From Actinomadura sp. NBRC 104412 (lineage in GTDB: Bacteria; Actinomycetota; Actinomycetes; Streptosporangiales; Streptosporangiaceae): a stretch of 64,000 nt of DNA. How positions within the stretch are numbered: the stretch's first letter is position 1; each line of letters opens with the position of its first letter. Below, piece by piece: positions 8,027 through 16,750 of this stretch. The translations under genes and the position numbers were made by a program. The notes beneath the pieces were generated by a model, which worked only from the letters and a program-made list of their open reading frames with translations, searched no databases and was not told the DNA's origin. The DNA lies in NCBI RefSeq assembly GCF_030269515.1, contig NZ_BSTM01000022.1:62001-126000 (forward strand), read 5' to 3'.

Positions 8027-9277
8027 ATGTCCATCGACGAAACCGAGTCGCCCGGCACCGCCGTCGGCGAGGCCGGCTCGTCCGGCGATGGAGCGTCCGC
8101 GCAGCCGCCTCCGGACGCCGGGCCGACCGGCCGGAACCCCTGGCGGGAGACCGGGGCCAGCGTGGCCACCGTCGCCGCCTTCGGCGTGGTCTTCCTCGTC
8201 TACGCCCTGTGGCTGCGGGGCGGGTTCTACGACGTCACCCGGCTCTCCTTCGACGTCAGCCGCAGCGCCCCGCAGCTCGTACTGGCCGTCGCCGTCGCCG
8301 TCTGCATGTGCGGCCACCGGTTCGACCTCAGCGTCGCCGCGGTGGCCACGGCGGGCTGCTTCCTGACGGTGGGCGCGTTCATCGACGCCGGGCTGCCCAT
8401 GGCCGCCGCCCTGGTGCTCACCCTCCTGATGGGCGCGGTCGCCGGTCTGTTGAACGGCATCCTGGTGACCAGGTTCCGCATCAACGCGTTCATCGCCACG
8501 CTCGGCACCGGCGGCCTCATCACCGGGTTCACGGTCGTCTACTCCGCGGGCGAGGTGGTCGGCCCGACGCCGGGCTCCGGGCCGCTGCCCGGCTGGTTCT
8601 CCGGTGCCGGATCGCTGGGCGACTTCCAGAACAAGGTTCCGCCCGCCGTGAGCGTCCTGGTCACCGCCGCCGTGGTCGCCGCCATGCTCATCTCGCTCGA
8701 CCAGCGCTTCCCCGGCCCCGACGCGCGCCGCCGGATCCAGGGAACGGTCCTCGGCCTGGTCGGCGTGCTGCTGGTCGGCGGCGCCTGGGCGCTGGGCCTG
8801 ACCGCCGAGTTCGACTGGATGATCGTGATCATTCTGGTGCTCACGCTGCTGGTGTGGACGGTCATGAAGTACACCGCCATCGGACATGCGATCTACGCCG
8901 TGGGCGGCAACCCCAGCGCCGCGGCGTTCGCCGGGATCCGCACCGATCTCATCTCGGCGTGCCTGTTCGTCTTCTCCGGGACGATCGCCGCGCTGGCCGG
9001 CATCCTGATCGCCTCCCAGCAGGGCAGCGCCTCGCCGGGCGTGGCCGACCCGCTGCTGCTGCCCGCGTACGCCGGCGCCTTCCTCTCCACGGTCATCCTC
9101 TCCCGCGGCCGCTTCCACATCTGGGGCACCGTGGGCGGCAGCATCGCGCTGGTCTACGTCACCGACGGCCTGGTGGTCGGCGGCGTCGAGTACACCTGGA
9201 CCCAGGTGATCAACGGTGCCGTGCTCATCGTCGCGGTGGCCCTGAGCACCTTCCTCCAGCGCAGGCCCGGCTCCTGA
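8027..9277 (+). CDS. ABC importer permease (RbsC class)
   Basis: A 416-residue integral membrane protein. Start ATG 8027 has GGGAGG upstream. A ~45-residue hydrophilic N-terminus rich in Ser, Gly and Pro precedes about ten hydrophobic segments. The cytoplasmic coupling motif of ribose-type permeases is seen in AVGGNPSAAAFAGI. It should form the homodimeric channel served by the ATPase at 6571 and the lipoprotein at 4457. Confidence 0.88.
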   Translation: MSIDETESPGTAVGEAGSSGDGASAQPPPDAGPTGRNPWRETGASVATVAAFGVVFLVYALWLRGGFYDVTRLSFDVSRSAPQLVLAVAVAVCMCGHRFDLSVAAVATAGCFLTVGAFIDAGLPMAAALVLTLLMGAVAGLLNGILVTRFRINAFIATLGTGGLITGFTVVYSAGEVVGPTPGSGPLPGWFSGAGSLGDFQNKVPPAVSVLVTAAVVAAMLISLDQRFPGPDARRRIQGTVLGLVGVLLVGGAWALGLTAEFDWMIVIILVLTLLVWTVMKYTAIGHAIYAVGGNPSAAAFAGIRTDLISACLFVFSGTIAALAGILIASQQGSASPGVADPLLLPAYAGAFLSTVILSRGRFHIWGTVGGSIALVYVTDGLVVGGVEYTWTQVINGAVLIVAVALSTFLQRRPGS

Positions 9278-9351
9278 CCCCATGTCCCGCCACCCGTTCC
9301 CGTCCCCGCGGTGCCCGGCCACGCCGGGTCCCGCTTCCCGAGGAGGTACTT

Positions 9352-9654
9352 GTGATCGTCGTCAGTGGGATCATGGAGGTCGCGCCCGCGGACGCCGACC
9401 GCTTCACCACGCTGACCCGCCGCCTGGTGGACGCCACCCGCCGCGAGCCCGGCTGCGTGGACTACCGTTTCGCGCAGAGCATCGAGCGGCCCGGGCGCTT
9501 CGAGGTCTTCGAGGAGTGGGCCGACCAGGCCGCGCTCGACGCCCACGTCCGGGCCGCGCACTACCGCGACTGGAGCCGGGCGCTCAAGGACCTCGAGGTC
9601 ACCCAAATGTCGATCGTCCGGTACGCGGCGGCGGAACGGACCGTCCTCGCGTGA
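9352..9654 (+). CDS. Antibiotic biosynthesis monooxygenase (ABM) domain protein
   Basis: A 100-residue ferredoxin-like-fold protein of the ABM/YgiN group (EPGCVDYRFAQSIERPGRF followed by FEEWADQAALDAH). Members are cofactor-free quinol or anthrone oxygenases, or simple dimeric binding proteins. The GTG start at 9352 follows a perfect AGGAGGT, the best ribosome site in the cluster, so it may be made in high amount. Its stop overlaps the GTG of the nitroreductase by 4 nt. With the HpaB-type gene it suggests that an aromatic or quinonoid intermediate is handled. Confidence 0.82.
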   Translation: MIVVSGIMEVAPADADRFTTLTRRLVDATRREPGCVDYRFAQSIERPGRFEVFEEWADQAALDAHVRAAHYRDWSRALKDLEVTQMSIVRYAAAERTVLA

Positions 9655-10352
9655 GCGCCGTCGAACGGACCGGCGCCGCGCCCGCCGGGCTGGACGACTT
9701 CCCTCCCGGTGTGGAGCCGAACGAGACGCTGCGCATGATCGGGTCCGCCCGGGCGATGCGGCGGCTGCGCCCCGACCCGGTCCCCGATGCGCTCGTCCGC
9801 GCGCTGGTATGGGCCGGCACCCGCGCGGCGAGTCCGAACAACAGCCAGTTGTGGCGGTTCGTCGTGGTCCGCGACGACGGCCAGAAGGCCGCGATCGGCA
9901 GAGCCCTGGAACGGTTCGTCCGCTGGATCGACTCCCTCGGCGAGCCCGCCGACGATCGCGACGCGCACATCCGCGCCGAGGCACGCCACCTGGTCGTCTC
10001 CGTCGCGGACGCCCCGGTGCTGCTGGTGGTGTGCGCCGAGCACTCGTATCCCGAGCGCGGCCCGGACCCGCGGTACCTGTGGTCCGCGGTGAACACCGCC
10101 AGCCAGAACGTGCTGGTCGCCGCGCGCTCGCTCGGCCTGGGCGCGACGCTCACCATGATGCACGTCGGCAACGAGCAGGCCGTGCGCGACATACTCGGCC
10201 TCCCCGACGACGTCCATATCGGGACCATGATCCCGGTCGGCTGGCCGGACCGCCCGTTCGGGCCGGTCCGGCGCCGCCCCCTGGATGACGTCGTCCACCA
10301 CGACCGCTGGCGTGGCGGTGGCCACGCTCGTGACGCGAAGGACCCACAGTGA
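9651..10352 (+). CDS. Nitroreductase-family FMN oxidoreductase
   Basis: A 233-residue protein in the nitroreductase fold. The FMN-phosphate region is seen as ASPNNSQLWRFVVV, and the C-terminal half has NTASQNVLVAARSLGLG and the GWP turn typical of the family. The GTG start at 9651 sits within the stop of the ABM gene (GTGA). Family members reduce nitro groups or quinones, act as ene-type reductases, or as flavin destructases. In this context reduction or dehydrogenation of a ring intermediate is possible, but the substrate is unknown. Coupled by a 4-nt overlap to the hydrolase. Confidence 0.83.
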   Translation: MSAVERTGAAPAGLDDFPPGVEPNETLRMIGSARAMRRLRPDPVPDALVRALVWAGTRAASPNNSQLWRFVVVRDDGQKAAIGRALERFVRWIDSLGEPADDRDAHIRAEARHLVVSVADAPVLLVVCAEHSYPERGPDPRYLWSAVNTASQNVLVAARSLGLGATLTMMHVGNEQAVRDILGLPDDVHIGTMIPVGWPDRPFGPVRRRPLDDVVHHDRWRGGGHARDAKDPQ

Positions 10353-11470
10353 CGAACATCGACCGCGAGTTCATCGGCCTTCCCTCCCCGGCCATCGGCC
10401 GGGCGGGGGCGGGCGGCCACCCGCTCCAGGGCATCTACTACACGCCGGCGGGCAGGAAACCGAAGACCGCGCTGATCGCCACCCACTACAACGTCGACTT
10501 CAGCGAGCACTACATCGCGACCCGGATGGCCGAGCGCGGCTACGGCTTCCTCGGATGGAACACCCGGTTCCGCGGCGCCGAGCATTTCTTCACCCTCGAC
10601 CACGCGCTGGCAGAGATCGGCGTCGGCGTGTCGTGGCTGCGGTCGCAGAGCGTGGAGCAGGTGGTGCTGCTCGGCAACTCCGGCGGCGGCTCGCTGATGA
10701 CCGCGTACCATTCCCAGTCACGCGAGCCCAATATCCGCCCGCCGTACGGCCGTGACCAGGTCTTCGAGCCGGCGCTGCACCTGCCGCCCGCCGATCTGAT
10801 GATCTTCTTGGCGGCGCATCCCGGCCGGCCGGAGTGGATCACCCGCACGATGGACCCGTCGGTGCTGGACGAGACCGACCCCAACTCCGTCGATCCCGAG
10901 CTCGACATGTACGACCCCGCGCACGGCCCGTCGTACTCCCCGGAGTTCGTCGCCCGCTACCGGGCGGCCCAGGTCGCGCGTAACGACCGGCTGACCGCGT
11001 GGTGCAAGGAGCGGCTCGCGGCGATGGCGGACCGGCCCGCCCGGGACCGGATTTTCTCCATGTCGCGCACCTGGGCCGACCTGCGTTACCTGGATCCCAC
11101 CATCGACCCGTCCAACCGGCCGACCCCGATGTGCTACTTCGGCGATCCCAAGCGCGCCAACTACGGCGTCTTCGGCGTCGGCGTGGTGTCGACCATGCGG
11201 ACCTGGCTCAACATGTTCAGCCTACAGGAGTCCGACTGCGTCGCGGCCAAGCACCTACAGCGGCTGGACCTGCCGACGCTCGTGATCCAGCCGGACGCCG
11301 ACACCGGCGTGTTCCCCAGCGACGCGCAGGGGCTCTACGACGGCGCGGTCTCGACGGACAAGGAACTGGTCACCCTGCCGGGCGACCACTACTTCGTCGA
11401 GCCGGCCGACGCACGCGACGTCGTCGCCGACACCCTGGCCGACTGGCTCGCCTCCCGGACGTCCCGATGA
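10349..11470 (+). CDS. Alpha/beta hydrolase
   Basis: A 373-residue alpha/beta hydrolase with a large cap insertion. The nucleophile elbow is GNSGGG (Ser flanked by glycines), the acid probably lies in QPDADTGV and the histidine in GDHYFVEP. The N-terminal part (ALIATHYNVDFSEHY) carries the oxyanion-hole strand. The start GTG overlaps the nitroreductase stop. It could cleave an ester, lactone or C-C bond in the degraded compound; the sequence alone does not decide. Followed by a 4-nt overlap with a small-type ACAD. Confidence 0.82.
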   Translation: MTNIDREFIGLPSPAIGRAGAGGHPLQGIYYTPAGRKPKTALIATHYNVDFSEHYIATRMAERGYGFLGWNTRFRGAEHFFTLDHALAEIGVGVSWLRSQSVEQVVLLGNSGGGSLMTAYHSQSREPNIRPPYGRDQVFEPALHLPPADLMIFLAAHPGRPEWITRTMDPSVLDETDPNSVDPELDMYDPAHGPSYSPEFVARYRAAQVARNDRLTAWCKERLAAMADRPARDRIFSMSRTWADLRYLDPTIDPSNRPTPMCYFGDPKRANYGVFGVGVVSTMRTWLNMFSLQESDCVAAKHLQRLDLPTLVIQPDADTGVFPSDAQGLYDGAVSTDKELVTLPGDHYFVEPADARDVVADTLADWLASRTSR

Positions 11471-12693
11471 GCGCGGGCGGCACCACGACCGCGGACGCCG
11501 TCCCGGACGGGGGCGAGGACACCGGCGACTGGGACGTGCCCGCCCTGCTGACGCCCACGGAGGAACAGGCGGCGCTGCGCCGCATGCTGCGCGACTTCTT
11601 CGCCGAGCGGTGGCCCGAGGAGCGGCTGCGCGCCGTCGTCGGCTCCGCGGACGGCCACGACAGGGAGCTGTGGCAGGCGATGGCCGGGGAGCTCGGGCTG
11701 CACGGCCTCGCCGTCCCCGAGGACCTCGGCGGTGGCGGCTTCACCTACCCGGATCTGCTGGTGGTCTTCGAGGAGATGGGACGCGCCCTGGTCGGCGGGC
11801 CGTTCTTCGCCTCGATCGCCATGGCCTCCACGCTGCTGCTCGCGCTGCCCGACCGGAACGCCCAGGAGCGGCTGCTGCCCGGCGTCGCGTCCGGTGAACG
11901 CATCGCCACCGTCGCGGTGGTGGAGCACCCGACCCGGTGGGAGGCCCGCGACCCGGTGGCCGCGGCCGCGGGGACCGGAGTCGCCCGCACCGTCACCGGC
12001 GAGAAGCTGTTCGTGCTGGACGCCCAGGTCGCCGACGTGCTGCTGGTGGTGGTGCGCACCGAGCACGGCATCGGGGTGGTCGAGGTCGACGCCGCCGCGC
12101 CGGGTGTGCGGATCGAGCCGTTGCAGAGCGTCGACCTCACCCGGCGGCAGGCGCGGGTGGTGTTCGAGTCGGCACCGGGCACGCTGCTCGCCCCCGGCCA
12201 CGATGCCGCGCCCGCCGTCCGCCGGATGTGCGACCTGGCCGGGGTGGCGCTGGCCGCCGAGCAGGTCGGCGGGGCCGCGCGCGTGCTGGAGATGGCCACG
12301 TCCCACGCCCGGACCCGCGAGCAGTTCGGCCGGCCGATCGGCGGCTTCCAGGCGGTCAAGCACCTGCTCGCCGACCAGCTCGTCGCGGTGGAGTCCGCCC
12401 GGGCCGCGCTGGCCTACGCCACCACCGCGGCCGCCTCGGCAAGCGCGACGGAGACAGGGACCGGTGCCGGTCTCCCCGTCGCGGCCGCGGCGGCGCAGGC
12501 GCTGTGCTCGGAGGTGTTCTCGGCCGCCGCCGAGGCCAACATCCACGTTCACGGCGGGATCGGGTTCACCTGGGAACACCCCGCCCACCTCTACTACCGC
12601 AGGGCGGTGTCGAGCGAGGTGATGCTCGGCCGGCCGCGTGAGCACCGCGCTCGGATCGCCGCCCACCTCGTCGCCATGTTGGAGACGCCATGA
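11467..12693 (+). CDS. Acyl-CoA dehydrogenase, small-subunit type
   Basis: A 408-residue ACAD starting at ATG 11467 in a 4-nt overlap. After a ~30-residue acidic leader it shows ELGLHGLAVPEDLGGGG, the HARTREQFGRPIGGFQAVKH segment and the C-terminal GGIGFTWEHPAHLYYRR block shared with the gene at 2926. Like that gene it lacks the EIQ tail. Its probable partner is the large ACAD at 14294, with one ligase gene in between. Two predicted heteromeric ACADs in one cluster suggest two successive dehydrogenation steps or two related substrates. Confidence 0.85.
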   Translation: MSAGGTTTADAVPDGGEDTGDWDVPALLTPTEEQAALRRMLRDFFAERWPEERLRAVVGSADGHDRELWQAMAGELGLHGLAVPEDLGGGGFTYPDLLVVFEEMGRALVGGPFFASIAMASTLLLALPDRNAQERLLPGVASGERIATVAVVEHPTRWEARDPVAAAAGTGVARTVTGEKLFVLDAQVADVLLVVVRTEHGIGVVEVDAAAPGVRIEPLQSVDLTRRQARVVFESAPGTLLAPGHDAAPAVRRMCDLAGVALAAEQVGGAARVLEMATSHARTREQFGRPIGGFQAVKHLLADQLVAVESARAALAYATTAAASASATETGTGAGLPVAAAAAQALCSEVFSAAAEANIHVHGGIGFTWEHPAHLYYRRAVSSEVMLGRPREHRARIAAHLVAMLETP

Positions 12694-14297
12694 ACGACTC
12701 TGGACCGGCCAAGCTCTCCTCACTCCAGCCCGCGGACTGGATCACCCTGCACGCCCGCTACCGCCCGGACGAGCGGTGCCTGGTGACCGGTGACGGCCGG
12801 GAGCACACGTTCGGCGAGATCAACGGCCGGGTCAACCGGCTGGCCCGCGCGCTACGGGCACACGGCATCCGGCGGCACGACCGCATCGGCATCCTCGCCA
12901 CGGACTCGGTCGACTACATGGTGCTGCTGATGGCGTCCCTGAAGGTCGGCTCGACCTACGTGCCGCTCAACTACCGGCTCGCGCCCGGCGAGATCGTCAC
13001 CTTCGCCAAAGCGGCCAAGCTGGACGGCTTTGTCACGATGGCACGGTACGCCGAGGCGGCCGCCGCCGTCGACGAGGTGTGCCCCGGGATGAAGCTGCGC
13101 GCGTCGTTCGACCCGTTCGGCGACCGGCCCCTGGTGGCCGACCTGATCGAGGAGCAGCCGGACGACGGCGACGCGGAGGTGCCGACCCAGCCCGAGGACA
13201 TCATTTCGATCATGTTCACCAGCGGCACGACCGGGCGTCCCAAGGGCGTCATGCAGTCGATGCGCATGCTCGGCGTGTCCACCAACGTGTCTCTGCTGGA
13301 CTTCGGATTCAAGCGCGGCGAGCTGCGCTACACCGCCTCGCCGATGTTCCACGCCGCCGGGATGGGCAGCATCTACTACGGCATCGCCCGGGGCTTCGCG
13401 TCGCTGATCATGGACCAGTTCGACCCGCGCGCCCTGGTGGAGTGGATGAAGTCGGGCGGGCTGACCGGGGCCCTGCTGATGCCGACGATGCTCAAGGCGC
13501 TGCTGGAGGTCCCCGGCGTCCGCGACCAGGCGTACCCGAACCTGCGCTCCATCGTGTACGGCGGCGCCCCGATCGGCATCGACCTGCTGCGGGACGCGAT
13601 GGACGTGTTCAAGTGCGACTTCTTCAACAGCTTCGGCGCGGGCACCGAGGCGGCGGGGCAGACGATGTTCTACCCCGAGGACCACCTGCGGGCGCTGGCG
13701 GGGGAGGAGCACCTGCTCGGCTCCATCGGCCGTCCCATGTACGGGGTGGACCTGCGGCTGTGCGACGACGAGGGCAACGACGTCCCGCGCGGGCAGGTCG
13801 GGGAGATCACCACCCGGTCCGAGACCGTGATGAGCGGCTACCTCGACGATCCCGAGCGCACCGCCGAGGCCGTGGTGGACGGCTGGTTCCGGGCCGGGGA
13901 CCTGGCCTGGATGGACGAGGATGGGTACCTGTTCCTGGCCGGCCGCAAGTCCGACATGATCATCCGGGGCGGGGAGAACGTGTATCCCGTCGAGATCGAG
14001 ACCGTCCTGCTGGAGCATCCCTCGGTGGCGGCGGTGGCGGTCGTCGGCCGGCCCGACGAGCACTGGGGCGAGGTCGTGGTGGCCGCGATCGAACTCCGTC
14101 CCGGCCACGAGCTCGACGAGGAGGCCCTGAAGCGGCACTGCCGCGAGCGCTTGGCCGCCTACAAGGTGCCCGTCCGCTTCTACGCGATGGAGGACATGCC
14201 GCGCAACGTCAACGGCAAGCTGCAGAAGTTCGCGATCGCCGACCTGATCGCCGAGCGGTACGGGCGGTCCGGCGGAGGGGAGGCGGCTGCCCGGTGA
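12690..14297 (+). CDS. Acyl-CoA ligase (AMP-forming)
   Basis: A 535-residue adenylate-forming enzyme. The AMP-binding P-loop FTSGTTGRPKG is near residue 174, the Y/F-GxTE-like motif is represented by FNSFGAGTEAAG (unusual: GAGTE), the hinge GRKSDMIIRGGENVYP near residue 417, and the catalytic lysine in NVNGKLQK near 505. It activates a carboxylic acid to its CoA thioester using ATP. Both borders are 4-nt overlaps (ACAD before, ACAD after). Its C-terminus resembles the fragment at 2-154, so the two ligases appear to be paralogues. Confidence 0.9.
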   Translation: MNDSGPAKLSSLQPADWITLHARYRPDERCLVTGDGREHTFGEINGRVNRLARALRAHGIRRHDRIGILATDSVDYMVLLMASLKVGSTYVPLNYRLAPGEIVTFAKAAKLDGFVTMARYAEAAAAVDEVCPGMKLRASFDPFGDRPLVADLIEEQPDDGDAEVPTQPEDIISIMFTSGTTGRPKGVMQSMRMLGVSTNVSLLDFGFKRGELRYTASPMFHAAGMGSIYYGIARGFASLIMDQFDPRALVEWMKSGGLTGALLMPTMLKALLEVPGVRDQAYPNLRSIVYGGAPIGIDLLRDAMDVFKCDFFNSFGAGTEAAGQTMFYPEDHLRALAGEEHLLGSIGRPMYGVDLRLCDDEGNDVPRGQVGEITTRSETVMSGYLDDPERTAEAVVDGWFRAGDLAWMDEDGYLFLAGRKSDMIIRGGENVYPVEIETVLLEHPSVAAVAVVGRPDEHWGEVVVAAIELRPGHELDEEALKRHCRERLAAYKVPVRFYAMEDMPRNVNGKLQKFAIADLIAERYGRSGGGEAAAR

Positions 14298-15499
14298 GCG
14301 ATCTCGAGGAGTTCCGGGCACGGGTCGAGGCGTTCCTGGCCGCACGCTATCCGCGCCGGCCGGACGCGCTGCGGCACGGGCAGGGCGACGACTCCCTGGT
14401 CGGGGCGGCGCTGCGGCATTGCGACGATGAGGCCGGTGACCTGCGGCGGGCGCGGGAGTACCAGCGCGCGCTCTTCGACGCCGGCCTCGCCTGGCTGGAC
14501 GGGCCGGTGGAGTACGGCGGCGCGGGCCTGGGGGCCGCGGAACGGCGGGCCTTCGCCGAGATCGTGCGCCGGTACGAGGTGCCCGACCTCAGCGGGCTGC
14601 TGGTGGGGCAGCACATCATCGCCCCGGCGGTGCTCGTCCACGGCACCGACGAGCAGCGTGCGCGGCTGCTGCCGGCCCTGTGGAGCGGCGATCTCGTGGG
14701 GTGCCAGCTGTTCTCGGAGCCCGATGCGGGCAGCGACCTGGCGAGCCTGCGGACGCGGGCCCGCAAGGTCCCCGGTGGCTGGCGCGTGGACGGGCAGAAG
14801 GTCTGGTCGTCGGGGGCGCACCTGGCGGACGTGGGGGAGCTGCTGGCCCGGACGTCCCCGGACCCGGACAGCCGGACCCGGGGGCTCACCATGTTCCTGC
14901 TCGACATGAAGTCGCCGGGCGTGACCGTGCGGCCGCTGCGGCAGATGACAGGCACCGCCCACTTCTGCGAGGTGTTCCTCGACGATGTGTTCGTCCACGA
15001 CGATGCCGTGCTCGGCGAGGTGGGCGGTGGATGGGCGGTCGCGAACGTCTCGCTCACCAGCGAGCGCGACAACTTCGGTGACGGCGGCGCCGACCTGTTC
15101 GTCCGCCTGCTGGATCGCCTGGTGCTGCTCAGCCGGGAGGTCGGCGCCGCCCGCGATCCCGACGTCCGTGACCGGCTGGCCGACGGGTACATCCGCCGCC
15201 TGATCACCCGGGTGCTGCCGGCCTCGCTGCGGACGGCGGCGCCGGAGGTCGCCGCCGTCGGCGCCAGCCTGGTCAAGCTCTTCGCGACCGACGCCGACCG
15301 CCGGCTGGCCCGGCTCGCCCTCGACGTGCTGGGGCCGTCCCTGACCGCCGACACCGGCGCCTGGGGCACCTATGCCTGGTCCCAGGTCGTTCTCGGCGTC
15401 CACGCCACCCGCATCGCCGGCGGCACCGACGAGATCCAGCGCAACATCCTCGCCGAACGCGCATTGGGCCTGCCCCGTGAACCCCGCCCGTCCCGCTGA
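14294..15499 (+). CDS. Acyl-CoA dehydrogenase, large-subunit type
   Basis: A 401-residue ACAD starting at GTG 14294 within the ligase stop (GTGA). It is strongly similar to the first ACAD at 151 throughout: FDAGLAWLDGPVEYGG, QLFSEPDAGSDLASL, GQKVWSSGAHLADVGELLAR and the tail GGTDEIQRNILAERALGLPR. As there, the classical YEGT glutamate position reads AGGT. It is probably the FAD-binding partner of the small ACAD at 11467. Last gene of the cluster; a hairpin overlaps its stop codon. Confidence 0.87.
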   Translation: MSDLEEFRARVEAFLAARYPRRPDALRHGQGDDSLVGAALRHCDDEAGDLRRAREYQRALFDAGLAWLDGPVEYGGAGLGAAERRAFAEIVRRYEVPDLSGLLVGQHIIAPAVLVHGTDEQRARLLPALWSGDLVGCQLFSEPDAGSDLASLRTRARKVPGGWRVDGQKVWSSGAHLADVGELLARTSPDPDSRTRGLTMFLLDMKSPGVTVRPLRQMTGTAHFCEVFLDDVFVHDDAVLGEVGGGWAVANVSLTSERDNFGDGGADLFVRLLDRLVLLSREVGAARDPDVRDRLADGYIRRLITRVLPASLRTAAPEVAAVGASLVKLFATDADRRLARLALDVLGPSLTADTGAWGTYAWSQVVLGVHATRIAGGTDEIQRNILAERALGLPREPRPSR

Positions 15500-15512
15500 C
15501 GACCGGGACGGG
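15487..15512 (+). terminator. Hairpin terminator of the first catabolic cluster
   Basis: Perfect 9-bp arms CCCGTCCCG / CGGGACGGG around an 8-nt loop that contains the stop codon of the last ACAD. No T-run follows. Confidence 0.55.
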
Positions 15513-15638
15513 TCCGGTCGCGGAATGACCGGAAGTAACGGACGGAGGGACTGCGGGCGCGGTCGATCGGGCGGTTGTCCTGCACATGCCGCGCCTCTGC
15601 GCGGCCGGTGTGGTCGCGGGGATGTCGTTGCGGGTGTC

Positions 15639-16049
15639 TCAGCGGCCGGCTGGAAGGAGTTCTGCGAGCAGGGCGCGCACGCGGGAGTCGATCTCGTCCC
15701 GGATCGGGCGGACCTGATCGACGGTTTTGCCTGCCGGGTCGTCCAGTTCCCAGTCCAGGTAGCGCTTGCCGGGGTAGATGGGGCAGGAGTCGCCACAGCC
15801 CATGGTGATGACCACGTCGGCGGCTTGCACCACCTCGTTGGTAAGCGGTTTGGGGAACTCGCGTGACAAGTCCAGGCCCAGTTCTTTCATGACGGTGATG
15901 ACGGCGGGGTTGATGGTGTCGGCCGGAGCGGATCCGGCCGAGCGGACGTGAACCTTGCCCTGGGCGTGGTGGTCGAGCAAGGCGGCGGCCATCTGGGAGC
16001 GTCCGGCGTTGTGGACGCAGACGAACAGCACCTCGGGGACCTCGGGCAT
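15639..16049 (-). CDS. arsC: Arsenate reductase, low-molecular-weight phosphatase type
   Basis: A 136-residue ArsC of the LMW-PTPase fold. The start is the inner ATG (16049) because AGGAG stands 5 nt ahead; a further in-frame ATG 18 nt upstream has none. The P-loop CVHNAGR (Cys11 to Arg17) binds arsenate, and Cys85 and Cys89 in MGCGDSCP are the relay cysteines that form the disulfide. It reduces arsenate to arsenite, probably using thioredoxin or mycothiol/mycoredoxin. No arsenite efflux gene is seen here, so efflux must be encoded elsewhere. Confidence 0.92.
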   Translation of the reverse strand: MPEVPEVLFVCVHNAGRSQMAAALLDHHAQGKVHVRSAGSAPADTINPAVITVMKELGLDLSREFPKPLTNEVVQAADVVITMGCGDSCPIYPGKRYLDWELDDPAGKTVDQVRPIRDEIDSRVRALLAELLPAGR

Positions 16050-16299
16050 CAGGGCTCCTGAATACATAGGCGGCTGCGGTCAGCCGGGAGTGGGCGAAGC
16101 GGGGTGGCCAGGACGGGCAGGCAGGTATTGAACGCCCCAGCAGGTCGTAGCACTCGGCCACGCAGGCGTACACCGGGCGTAGATGCAGAGGAACCAGTTC
16201 GTCGGCGGCGCGGTGCAGCACGGAGGTGGCGGAAGCAAGGCTGGCGAACACGCGTCGCTCCGGGGCGGCGGTGGCACCGATCAACATCGTGACCGGCAT
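16050..16299 (-). pseudogene. Possible gene remnant between arsR and arsC
   Basis: From an ATG at 16299 the minus strand reads about 55 residues with strong GC third-position bias, including SVLHRAADELVPLHLRPVYACVAECYDLLG. After that the codon pattern breaks down and the frame runs on without a stop into arsC in the wrong phase. There is no good ribosome site. It may be a small real gene with a frameshift, or what is left of one lost from the ars operon. I do not recognise the family. Confidence 0.3.
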
Positions 16300-16342
16300 T
16301 CCGTGCAGGCGAACTCGGTGAAGACCCGGTGGGCCGGTGCGC

Positions 16343-16747
16343 TCACGGGTGATCGGCTCCGACCGGCGTGGTGGCACCGTCGGTGACGGTGTCGGGTAGG
16401 GCCAGCACTCCGGCGAGCTGCTTCAACGCGTGCGGGACGATCCAGTAATAGACCCACGTGCCGCGCCGCTCAGAGTCGATCAGGCCCGCTTGGCGCAGCA
16501 CCTTCAGATGGTGCGAGATCGTCGGCGCGGTCACCGCGAACGCCCCCGTCAGCTCGCAGACGCACACTCCCGCGCCGACCTGGCGTCCCCCGGCATGGGC
16601 GCCGATCAGCGACAGCAGGCGCAGCCGGATCGGATCGGCCAGCGCCTTGAACCCCCGCGCCAGTTCGGCCGCGCCGGCCTCGGAGATCGGCTCAGCGATC
16701 AGCGGCGTGCAGCACCCCGCCGGAGACGGACCCTGTTGCTTCGACAT
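16343..16747 (-). CDS. arsR: ArsR-family arsenic-responsive repressor
   Basis: A 134-residue winged-helix repressor (FKALADPIRLRLLSLI, recognition helix in TISHHLKVLRQAGLI, wing ERRGTWVYYWI). Cysteines for As(III)/Sb(III) are visible as Cys12-Cys13 near the N-terminus and as CVC (Cys62, Cys64) just before the recognition region, like the classical ELCVCDL site. AGAGGT precedes the ATG. Divergent from arsI, with 84 bp between the two starts that carry a CTAATCA dyad. Metal binding should release it and induce both directions. Confidence 0.92.
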   Translation of the reverse strand: MSKQQGPSPAGCCTPLIAEPISEAGAAELARGFKALADPIRLRLLSLIGAHAGGRQVGAGVCVCELTGAFAVTAPTISHHLKVLRQAGLIDSERRGTWVYYWIVPHALKQLAGVLALPDTVTDGATTPVGADHP

Positions 16748-16750
16748 ACC

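Noticed and set aside
15370..16377. 335-residue minus-strand frame spanning arsC and the gap
   Set aside because: It overlaps arsC in the wrong phase and turns Arg/Pro-rich. Only its first ~55 codons after 16299 look coding, kept as a possible remnant.
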